A DNA stretch of 14,872 nt, from positions 1 through 14,872 of the forward strand of contig JAQVQJ010000014.1 of assembly GCA_028701635.1 (NCBI GenBank), given 5' to 3'. Below the pieces are notes generated by a model. The model searched no databases and had not been told where the DNA came from. It saw only the letters and a program-made list of their open reading frames with translations. The position numbers and the translations under genes were made by a program. The DNA is from Clostridia bacterium. Lineage in GTDB: Bacteria > Bacillota_A > Clostridia > Christensenellales > UBA1242. Positions 8,114 to 14,872 of the stretch are shown piece after piece. The stretch's first letter is position 1, and each line of letters starts with the position of its first letter.

Positions 8114-8980
8114 TTATATATTGCTCAAAGGACTATTTTTTGTTAATTGATAAATAGCTGCTTTCAACACTTGCCAACAAATTTTAGCAGTATGTTCATC
8201 GGGATTAAACCTAGAACTTGCCTGCTCATATGGATGAATGTAATTTCTAAATTCACGTAACGAATGGCTGAATTTTTTAACATCTTCTTTTAAAATGCCA
8301 ATTTCGTAAGCTGTGTCAATGAAATTACTTAGTGTCCATTCATGATACAGTTTAACTTTACCATTTTGGTCTTTAGGTGATGATTTTGATTGGTTAAATT
8401 CTTTTGGATATTTTAATGCAGCACCTAAAAGAATTCCTTCAAGTGAACTGCCTGAAAGAAAGATTACCGACATTGGAGAATTGACATTCAAGCATTTCTT
8501 TATTTCTTCTAATCGAATGTTGAGTGTTTCTGTAATGATACTGTCTAAACCTAGTTTTTCAAGAGAAATTTCACTGAATTCTTTTTGTAAAAAGTCATCT
8601 TCTTTTACTTCTACTTTTTCTTCAAACTTTATTTTATCTGCTTTTGCAAAAGTTATTTCAGTTTCCTTTCGTATTACTTGCCACCCATCGAAAGCTAAAA
8701 ATTGATTAAAGTCATTAATGAATTTATCAAGTTCTGAAAAGCGACTAATATAATTTACTGGTGCAAAGAGTTTTCTAATGCACTTGTCTAATTCAGAAGT
8801 CCCATTGATTTTATTCAATTTTTCGTCTGTATAAACCCATCGAGACGGAAAACCCTGTGCATAAACATCAGAAAACCCGAGTTCATTAAAAAAAGCGACT
8901 AACTTAGGACCAGAACGATATTCTGTTTCTTCATTAATCAAATTTCTTAATTTTTCTATAGTCTTTTGTTGTAGAAACAT
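8114..8980 (-). CDS. Hypothetical protein with C-terminal HEPN-like domain (AbiJ-type N-terminus possible)
   Basis: A 288-residue protein starting 3 nt after the mod stop, so certainly in the same operon. The C-terminal half (about 150-285) is helical and contains LREFRNYIHPYEQ, with R242-x6-H249 (or R245-N246…H249). The R-N-x-x-H form is the catalytic signature of HEPN RNases and DUF4145-like proteins. The N-terminal ~100 residues include YRSGPKLVAFFNELGF and FPSRWVYTDEKL, a block I recall from AbiJ-like abortive-infection proteins, tentatively. A charged linker (about 115-135) joins the two. If active, it would cleave RNA as a suicide effector, perhaps held in check by the restriction system, as PrrC is by EcoprrI. 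It could also be an inactive HEPN adaptor. No membrane segment is seen. The gene is secure; the function is moderate to low. Confidence 0.78.
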   Translation of the reverse strand: MFLQQKTIEKLRNLINEETEYRSGPKLVAFFNELGFSDVYAQGFPSRWVYTDEKLNKINGTSELDKCIRKLFAPVNYISRFSELDKFINDFNQFLAFDGWQVIRKETEITFAKADKIKFEEKVEVKEDDFLQKEFSEISLEKLGLDSIITETLNIRLEEIKKCLNVNSPMSVIFLSGSSLEGILLGAALKYPKEFNQSKSSPKDQNGKVKLYHEWTLSNFIDTAYEIGILKEDVKKFSHSLREFRNYIHPYEQASSRFNPDEHTAKICWQVLKAAIYQLTKNSPLSNI

Positions 8981-8983
8981 ATT

Positions 8984-10945
8984 TTAAAACGCATTAAACT
9001 TATCGCCCAAATAATGCTTTAAATTCCACTTTTTGGTAGTATCTAAAGCACGTTCAAGGCAGATGAATTTTTTATCAGTATTTTGCTTGAAATATTCAAC
9101 TGTATCAATTAGCATAAATTCGTCCAAGCAAATTAAAGTTTCCTTCTCGTCATCACTAACAAATTCAATCTTTTGAATGTAAGAACCTGATAATCCTTCC
9201 CGAACGCCTTTTATTTCATGAAAAGGTTTTACTTTGTAATTGAGATTGAAGCCATTTTTAAGTAAAATTTCTGTTATAAGATTATCCCGATTGATTGGCG
9301 TAATAAGTTGTGCTTCTTTATCTTTGATATACTTTTTTAATAAGTCAATATTTTCTTCGGTTGTTTTGTCAGGGATAGGGGCAAATTCAACTCTCGGGAA
9401 GTTTGATTTTACGAGTTTAAATACTTTAAAACCTAAGTTTTTTAAACTTTCATCTTCATTGTCATTCGCAAATAAGTCCGGTTGTTGGGTTTTCTTTTCT
9501 TCAATAATTTTTTCAATTACTCTTTTATTTCGTTCAATTGTAATGTCACTGATTTTTTTGTAGCCTGCTTTGTAGGCTTCGCTTTTTTCATCAATAGTTT
9601 CTGGAATCTGAACCAAAATATATTTACGACAGCCTCCATCTTCATTATTTAGCTCCATAATTGCTTGACCAGTTGAACCTGAACCAGAAAAAAAATCTAA
9701 AACTAAAGCATCTTTACTATTGGCAATGTTTATTAAGTGCTTAATCAAGGGTGTTGGTTTAGGATAACTAAATATCTTACTCCCAAACAATTCAATTATC
9801 TCTTTATTTCCATCTTCATTCATTCCAATTTCCTTTGGTAAAAATGTAGATGCTGCTTTAATCGCTTCTTCTGAGCCATATTTTTCAAATGCTTTTGCTT
9901 TATCTTCGCTTTCAAATACACGATAAGCTGGTATTGTTATATTTAGAAAATTGTAATCGTCAGGAAAAACAATTTTTCCTTTATCGTAATAATCTTTGAA
10001 AGTATCTTTTGTTATTCCCCATAATCTATTGGGATTATAAGGATACACTTTCTGTGTTTTGGGGTCAATTAAATCAAAGGCTGAATTAGGTCTATCCGCT
10101 TCAACTTTTTGTGTTGTTAAGTCAGACAATCTCCATTTGTCATTTGGGTAATCGTCAGTTTCATAATATTTTCGTTCTATACTTAACCCAGCATTAAACA
10201 CATCTTTTGCATATGCAACAATCCATTCATAGTCTTGTGATACACCAAAAGGAACATCACTCTTAGCTGTTCTTTTTTTCCATGGAAAAACTGCAATAAA
10301 GCATTCTTCGCCAAATACCTCATCACATAATTTTCTTAAATGATGCATTTCATTGTCATCAATAGAAATAAAAACTACCCCATCTTCTTTTAGTAGTTGA
10401 CGTGCAATAAGTAAACGGCTATACATCATATTCAGCCAATTGCTATGATAGCGACCATCTGTTTCGGTATTGGAGTCAATTCTCACTCCTTCTTCAATAA
10501 CTCCAGAATCTTCCCAATAGGCTTTTTTATCTTGAGAAAAATTGTCAGAATAAACAAAATCATTACCTGTATTATAAGGTGGGTCAATGTATATACACTT
10601 TACTTTTTCTCTGTATGCGGTGCTTAATAGTTTAAGAACCTCTAAATTTTCGCCTTCAATAATCAGATTTTCTGTTTCTGTTGGGTTTACGCTCCTTGCT
10701 TCATCATAAACCAATGTAGCATTGCTTGGTGAAAACGCATTGCGTTTGGCAGCGCTTTTCCCAAACCAACGAAACTCATAGCGTTCTGTTTCGCTTACGC
10801 TTTCGGGATCAATGACTTTTTTAAGTTCATTGATGTTCAAATTTCTTTCGTTTGTAAAAAGGTCAGGAAACATTTTTTTAAGAGTTTCCAAACGTTCTTT
10901 ATTCCAGTCGTTGCTCAATGGCATATAATCGTTAATATTTTCCAT
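8984..10945 (-). CDS. mod: Type III restriction-modification methyltransferase (Mod), beta-class N6-adenine type
   Basis: Numbered from the ATG at 10945 (653 residues), the protein has motif IV DPPY at 121-124 in IYIDPPYNTGNDF and motif I FSGSGSTGQ at 419-427. This motif IV to motif I order with ~300 residues between is the beta-class layout, the intervening part being the target-recognition region. The reaction is SAM-dependent adenine methylation of a short asymmetric site. The N-terminus (MPLSNDW, MFPDLF, YEFRWFGKSAAKRNAF) is typical of type III Mod, and the length matches the family. A TTG at 10963 would add six residues and overlap res by 14 nt. I prefer the ATG, which leaves a 4-nt gap and has AAAGAG just before it, but both are possible. 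Mod also supplies DNA recognition for Res. No phase-variation repeat tract is visible in the gene. The target sequence cannot be read from the protein. Confidence 0.95.
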   Translation of the reverse strand: MENINDYMPLSNDWNKERLETLKKMFPDLFTNERNLNINELKKVIDPESVSETERYEFRWFGKSAAKRNAFSPSNATLVYDEARSVNPTETENLIIEGENLEVLKLLSTAYREKVKCIYIDPPYNTGNDFVYSDNFSQDKKAYWEDSGVIEEGVRIDSNTETDGRYHSNWLNMMYSRLLIARQLLKEDGVVFISIDDNEMHHLRKLCDEVFGEECFIAVFPWKKRTAKSDVPFGVSQDYEWIVAYAKDVFNAGLSIERKYYETDDYPNDKWRLSDLTTQKVEADRPNSAFDLIDPKTQKVYPYNPNRLWGITKDTFKDYYDKGKIVFPDDYNFLNITIPAYRVFESEDKAKAFEKYGSEEAIKAASTFLPKEIGMNEDGNKEIIELFGSKIFSYPKPTPLIKHLINIANSKDALVLDFFSGSGSTGQAIMELNNEDGGCRKYILVQIPETIDEKSEAYKAGYKKISDITIERNKRVIEKIIEEKKTQQPDLFANDNEDESLKNLGFKVFKLVKSNFPRVEFAPIPDKTTEENIDLLKKYIKDKEAQLITPINRDNLITEILLKNGFNLNYKVKPFHEIKGVREGLSGSYIQKIEFVSDDEKETLICLDEFMLIDTVEYFKQNTDKKFICLERALDTTKKWNLKHYLGDKFNAF

Positions 10946-10949
10946 CTCT

Positions 10950-13655
10950 TTATGCTTGTTCAATTAATGAATTAATGGTTTTTGTGGCTTCTGTTTTAAA
11001 ATAGCTGTATTCCTTTACAGGTGCTTTGTAATGAACTTCCACGCCTAAGGCTTCAAAATGTTTCATTGCACATTTAATGCGGTAAACTTCACTTTCAGTA
11101 AGTGCTTTTTTGTCATTTATATCGCTTGTGCCTTTGGTTTCAATTACAAAATAATATTCACTTTCACAGCCTGTTTTCAAACTTTTACGTTTCATAATCA
11201 AACCAAAGTCAGGTTCGTACTCACCAATTGGCGTTTTGATTTTATAGTAACTTGGCAGTTTCAGAAAACAAATTATTTCATCGTCAAGGTCGGCGGTTTT
11301 TGCAAAAGCCCTTTCTACATCACTATCCACAAGCATTTTATCAAACACCCCACTTTTTGGTGTGTCCACATAAGCCTGTTGAGTAATGTTTCTAATAAAA
11401 TCATCAAAAGAATACGGAAATGCATCTCCAGTCAAATGATAGTCAAGGCCTCGAATCATTTCATCTAATTCAATATTGCGAATAATGCTGGCTGCTAGAT
11501 GAATGAATTGTGGCGGATTCTTTACAAAATGCTCGTAATTTGAAATATTGTCAACAATTTTAAAAACGGTAATATAACTCAATCCCGTATTTTCGCTCAA
11601 TTCTTCAATCAAGTCCAAGGGCGTAAAATATGCTTTTAAGTTGTAGGTTTCTTTTCCTCCAAAATCATCTTTTATTCCTTCTTCTGTAATTTCGCCAATG
11701 GAACGACTGCTCACTTCTGCAACATAATCGGCAATATTAATTTTGTTGAGTTCCTCAATAGATTTTTGAATAAGGTTTTCTTCATTGAATGAAACAAGAT
11801 AATCTGTTTTCTTAGCTAATGATTTCCAGAAGCGTTTGAAAGCCACATCTACTGTTTCGTTTTTATTACGCTTAAAATGCACTTCGTTTTGCGGTTTGCC
11901 TTTGTGTGTATGCGTAAGTCCTGCTCCTGCTTTTGTAGTACCATAAATTTCTTTAATTTCTTCTTGGTATTGGGTTACAAAAGTTTCGTAGGTCTCATTT
12001 GGAATTACGGTCAATTGATTGATACGTTCAGTATCTTCAACATTTAAGTTATCATAAATTCTTTGACCGTCTTGATTTACACAAATTCTCAAACCTCTTC
12101 CAATTTCCTGACGTTTACGAATTTCGGAATACGCTGTATTGAGTGTAGCGATATTGAAAACATTCGGATTGTCCCAACCGACACCCAAAGCAGAGTGAGA
12201 AAATACAAATTGCACAGGGTTTGTTATGGTTAAAAGTTCTTCTTTCCCTTTTAAAATGAGTTCGTAAATTTTCTTTTGCTCCTTTTGACCGCCTTCATTG
12301 TCGGCAAATTCGCCACTGGCTTTTTGTGCAAAATAATATCCTTGTATTTGGGTTACATATTCGTCTGTAGGTTGTTTTCCTTCGTTAAATTCGGCATAAA
12401 CCAGTTTGTATTTTTCAATAAAAAGGTCTTTAATGATTGGTATTTCTCCAATATAGTTTGCCACTTTGTCAATAAATATAAGAGAAAGACACTTGATACC
12501 TTGTTCTGCCAGTTTTTGTGTTTTTAAAAAGTGTCTGCGAATAAGCCACTCTAATTGCAAAGCCCAGATACTCTGCAAATTGCCTGATGATTGCTTTTCC
12601 TCTAATATTGCACCATTTGAAAACTCAACAGACCATTTGCCTGATTTTAAGCTTTTGTTGATTCTCGTAATTTTGTAATTAAGATAACTTGGGTTATTTG
12701 TTTTATCACCTAAATTATCGCCTACCGATAACCAATTTGTTAGTTCAAATACAAATTTGCCTCCCTTTAATTTCCATGCTTTCAGTTTGGCTTTTGGATC
12801 CCCTTTGCCATTTTGTGTTTCGGCAAGTTCAATTTTTAAAGTGGCTTCGTCGTTTTTCTCGGTAACAGTCAAAACTTCAATTTTCTTTACCAATCCTTGC
12901 TTGTAACTGTCGTAAGGTGTTAAGCGATAAATCAAGTTTTTCAAGACTTTGTGAGTGGCCGAAAAACGGATTTTGTATAGAGGATTGAGTTTGGCAATTT
13001 GCTTAATGGAATTTTCTGTATCCATTCCTTCTTGTGGCTCATCCATTATTATAATCGGATTCGTTTTTCCTATTGCATCAATGAAAGGAATGTTGGCAAA
13101 TAAATCTTCACGCTGTGCCTGATTTAGAATTTTATCTTCGGAATTGAAAGAAGCAAGTGTCATTACCATTACTTGCGGATGCTGTTCTTCAATAAAATTG
13201 GTTACTTTATTTAGTCGTTTACTTTCATACTCAAATGCTTTGGGGGTAAATCCGTAAATATTTTCAAGTTGCTTTGCAAAAATTCTAAATGCACTTAAGG
13301 TGCCTTGTCTGATAGCAACAGAAGGAACTAAAATGATAAATTTCGTAAATCCGTACTGTTTGTAAAATTCATATATGGTTTTGATGTAAACAAGTGTTTT
13401 ACCGGTTCCTGTTTCCATTTCAACACAAAGGTCGTTGTCTGTCGAAAGTTTTGCTGTTTCTTCATCAATCCCGTTTTCAATCAAAACACCCTTAATATTT
13501 TCTTTTATCTGGACTGCTGTCAGTTTGCAAACATTGGAACGGATACCTTCAAAACAAGCATTATCAAAAGTGTTTTTCTCTGTACCGTCAAATACTTTCA
13601 CCACAGATTGAATGGCAATATCCTGATATTTCAGGCTCTCAAGCTTTAATTCCAT
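10950..13655 (-). CDS. res: Type III restriction endonuclease subunit (Res)
   Basis: A 901-residue protein with an N-terminal helicase and a C-terminal nuclease. Walker A is ETGTGKT (81-87), the DEAD-equivalent box DEPQ (205-208), motif III FSAT (231-234), a motif V segment SHSALGVGWDNPNVF (486-500) and motif VI RQEIGRGLR (515-523). The nuclease is a PD-(D/E)XK domain with EPDF (D816) and IETKG (E839, K841), all residues intact. Length and order match type III Res, which with Mod translocates between two inversely oriented sites and cuts nearby. The start is ATG at 13655 with no Shine-Dalgarno. The gene is first in its operon and precedes mod, the reverse of the classical mod-res order. A candidate -7 box lies 30 nt upstream. 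No frameshift or missing motif was seen, so the enzyme looks functional. Confidence 0.96.
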   Translation of the reverse strand: MELKLESLKYQDIAIQSVVKVFDGTEKNTFDNACFEGIRSNVCKLTAVQIKENIKGVLIENGIDEETAKLSTDNDLCVEMETGTGKTLVYIKTIYEFYKQYGFTKFIILVPSVAIRQGTLSAFRIFAKQLENIYGFTPKAFEYESKRLNKVTNFIEEQHPQVMVMTLASFNSEDKILNQAQREDLFANIPFIDAIGKTNPIIIMDEPQEGMDTENSIKQIAKLNPLYKIRFSATHKVLKNLIYRLTPYDSYKQGLVKKIEVLTVTEKNDEATLKIELAETQNGKGDPKAKLKAWKLKGGKFVFELTNWLSVGDNLGDKTNNPSYLNYKITRINKSLKSGKWSVEFSNGAILEEKQSSGNLQSIWALQLEWLIRRHFLKTQKLAEQGIKCLSLIFIDKVANYIGEIPIIKDLFIEKYKLVYAEFNEGKQPTDEYVTQIQGYYFAQKASGEFADNEGGQKEQKKIYELILKGKEELLTITNPVQFVFSHSALGVGWDNPNVFNIATLNTAYSEIRKRQEIGRGLRICVNQDGQRIYDNLNVEDTERINQLTVIPNETYETFVTQYQEEIKEIYGTTKAGAGLTHTHKGKPQNEVHFKRNKNETVDVAFKRFWKSLAKKTDYLVSFNEENLIQKSIEELNKINIADYVAEVSSRSIGEITEEGIKDDFGGKETYNLKAYFTPLDLIEELSENTGLSYITVFKIVDNISNYEHFVKNPPQFIHLAASIIRNIELDEMIRGLDYHLTGDAFPYSFDDFIRNITQQAYVDTPKSGVFDKMLVDSDVERAFAKTADLDDEIICFLKLPSYYKIKTPIGEYEPDFGLIMKRKSLKTGCESEYYFVIETKGTSDINDKKALTESEVYRIKCAMKHFEALGVEVHYKAPVKEYSYFKTEATKTINSLIEQA

Positions 13656-13684
13656 TGTTTATTAATTGTTCAAATAAATTAAAG

Positions 13685-13692
13685 CAAAAATA
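13685..13692 (-). promoter_or_regulatory. Candidate Bacteroidota -7 promoter box for the res-mod operon
   Basis: On the minus strand TATTTTTG matches the Bacteroidota -7 consensus TAnnTTTG. It lies 30 nt before the res ATG, giving a leader of about 20-25 nt. About 19 nt further upstream the expected TTTG -33 element is only TTAA, so the promoter is a half-match. The surrounding 241-bp gap is very AT-rich and includes a run of 11 T (13752-13762 on the plus strand). Confidence 0.45.
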
Positions 13693-13896
13693 GTAATAAA
13701 ACTGCATTATTTTAATGTTGGGTTATTTTTATTAGGTTGATTAATTAAGGCTTTTTTTTTTTCTGTCAGCCAATGTGTTCACATTCTGGCAAATAATAAA
13801 ATCATTATATTGGTATTTCTTAAATCGTCTTACAAATTTCCAATATGCACGAAAGTTTTGACCTTTTCAGTAATTGCTTGCTGTTAGCAATAGTTT

Positions 13897-14872
13897 TTAT
13901 TCAATAAATAAACCATTTGCTATTTGATTTTCAAAAACTTTCCTCCAATTTACTGGAATATCTTCCCAATTTTCGCCCCAATTTTCTTTAATGTGTTTAT
14001 ATGCCTTGTAAGGTTTTTCTGTTTTTGGTTCCGTATAACCCAAAATATCTTCAATAGTATTCTCTACCATGAATCTATTTGATTCATTATTGTCCAAGGC
14101 TACAAGAATTGGGTTATTAAACTTAATAGCTCCTTCTTCTGTATCTTTGTCGTGAATTACAAACGGAGTTATTGATAGGGACTTTAGGTACTTTACTATG
14201 GAAATAATTGTTGCTTTACCCCTTGCTTTTATGATTTGATAATTAGCTAAAAATTGTTTTCGTCTCTCAGGCACTAATCTGCTTATTGTTTCTTTAAGTA
14301 AAACTTCTTCTGTATCACCTTCAATAACTATAACCTTTTTGCAAAAAAACACCTTGGCCACATAATCATCAATTTTGAGTATAAATTTTATAAAATCTTT
14401 ATCTGCATCTTGCAGATTTACATATGCGTCTGATGTATTAAATGCAATAGATTTACACACATCGTACTCAAATTCTTCGTTCTTTTCCAGCTTGAATAAA
14501 TTTAAAATTTGTTTTGGATAATCATCTTTATCAATTTTCTTACTCAAGTCTATCATATAGGGTGAATGAGTAGTGCAAATAATTTTTGAGTTGCTTGATG
14601 TTGCAAGCTCATAAATTTTATCTCTCATCAAAGAAGCAGCATTTGGATGTAAATACATTTCTGGTTCCTCAAATCCAATTATAATTGGTCTAATTGTTAC
14701 TCCTTCTTCAAGTTTTCTTTGAACAAAATTTTCTCTATACCTGAGTAATGCAAAAACGGTTGACCTTATTGACCCCATGCCCTGCCTTTCGGGTTTTGTC
14801 CTAACGTTACTACTCATCTCAATATCGAATGAAGGTTTAATAGAAGAACTCGGGTCACTGAGATTTGTATTA
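13897..14872 (-). CDS. OLD-family ATP-dependent nuclease, C-terminal part (N-terminus beyond right edge)
   Basis: The frame is open from base 14871 to the stop at 13897 (324 residues visible). The ATG at 14817 is internal, because the upstream codons continue the reading frame without a stop. Counting from the first visible codon, the second half of an ABC/SMC-type ATPase is present: Walker B IIIGFEEPEMYLHP (63-76) and the H-loop TTHSPYM (100-106). A TOPRIM domain follows, with VIVIEGDTEE (E184) and IHDKDT (D241, D243) as metal-binding residues. This is the OLD family, of which GajA of Gabija is one member. The activity is ATP-regulated DNA nicking or cleavage. No UvrD-like GajB follows downstream, where a 241-bp gap precedes res, so Gabija is not supported from this side. 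Walker A and the gene start lie outside the window. Confidence 0.9.
   Translation of the reverse strand, partial: NTNLSDPSSSIKPSFDIEMSSNVRTKPERQGMGSIRSTVFALLRYRENFVQRKLEEGVTIRPIIIGFEEPEMYLHPNAASLMRDKIYELATSSNSKIICTTHSPYMIDLSKKIDKDDYPKQILNLFKLEKNEEFEYDVCKSIAFNTSDAYVNLQDADKDFIKFILKIDDYVAKVFFCKKVIVIEGDTEEVLLKETISRLVPERRKQFLANYQIIKARGKATIISIVKYLKSLSITPFVIHDKDTEEGAIKFNNPILVALDNNESNRFMVENTIEDILGYTEPKTEKPYKAYKHIKENWGENWEDIPVNWRKVFENQIANGLFIE

Noticed and set aside
11058..11468. 136-codon plus-strand frame and shorter ones inside res, mod and other genes
   Set aside because: They are antisense shadows of genes with complete catalytic motifs.
13873..13891. Small hairpin after the OLD gene stop as a terminator
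   Set aside because: The stem is only 5-6 bp and no U-tract follows on the minus strand.
13897..14872. Gabija system (GajA-GajB)
   Set aside because: The next gene downstream is type III res, not a UvrD-like helicase. Only the unseen upstream side could still support it.
1..14872. CRISPR arrays, tRNA/rRNA genes, transposase or integrase genes
   Set aside because: No regularly spaced repeats, cloverleaf-like segments or recombinase motifs were seen on either strand.

Overview
The window is AT-rich DNA from a bacterium that I place in the Bacteroidota. The reasons are low G+C coding sequence, few Shine-Dalgarno sites, a TAnnTTTG-type -7 promoter box ahead of the restriction gene, and intergenic repeats of a kind I associate with that phylum. 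Every gene I trust lies on the minus strand, so the window reads right to left. There is no tRNA, rRNA, CRISPR array, integrase or transposase gene. The content is that of a defence island: five separate nuclease, helicase or restriction-type modules with no housekeeping gene.

Region 1 (14872-13897) is the C-terminal part of an OLD-family ATPase/TOPRIM nuclease whose N-terminus lies beyond the right edge. Region 2 (13655-6224) is a compact five-gene run behind its own candidate promoter: type III restriction subunit (res), type III DNA methyltransferase (mod), a 288-residue protein with a HEPN-like R-x6-H motif, TcmP (a methyltransferase-like three-Cys-motif partner), and its DUF5131 partner with a C-x6-C-x2-C motif. 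Junctions are +4, +3, +16 and -1 nt, so these are very likely co-transcribed and partly translationally coupled.

Region 3 (6223-5312) is about 0.9 kb without a convincing gene. It holds several inverted-repeat elements, one with attC-like ends. Region 4 (5311-1) carries a Shedu-like PD-(D/E)XK nuclease, a 225-bp gap with a repeat-like small ORF, a 934-residue protein of unknown fold, and the first 392 residues of a large DEAH helicase that overlaps the 934-residue gene by 8 nt. The last two resemble the two-gene layout of Druantia type III (DruH + DruE), but I cannot confirm this without a search.

Working model: Res and Mod give sequence-specific restriction. The HEPN-like protein may be a suicide RNase guarding that system, and TcmP/DUF5131 may add a nucleic-acid modification or a second effector. 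The Shedu-like nuclease may act alone or with the 934-residue protein and helicase. The most novel candidates are the five-gene restriction/HEPN/TcmP operon and the nuclease / 934-residue / helicase cluster.
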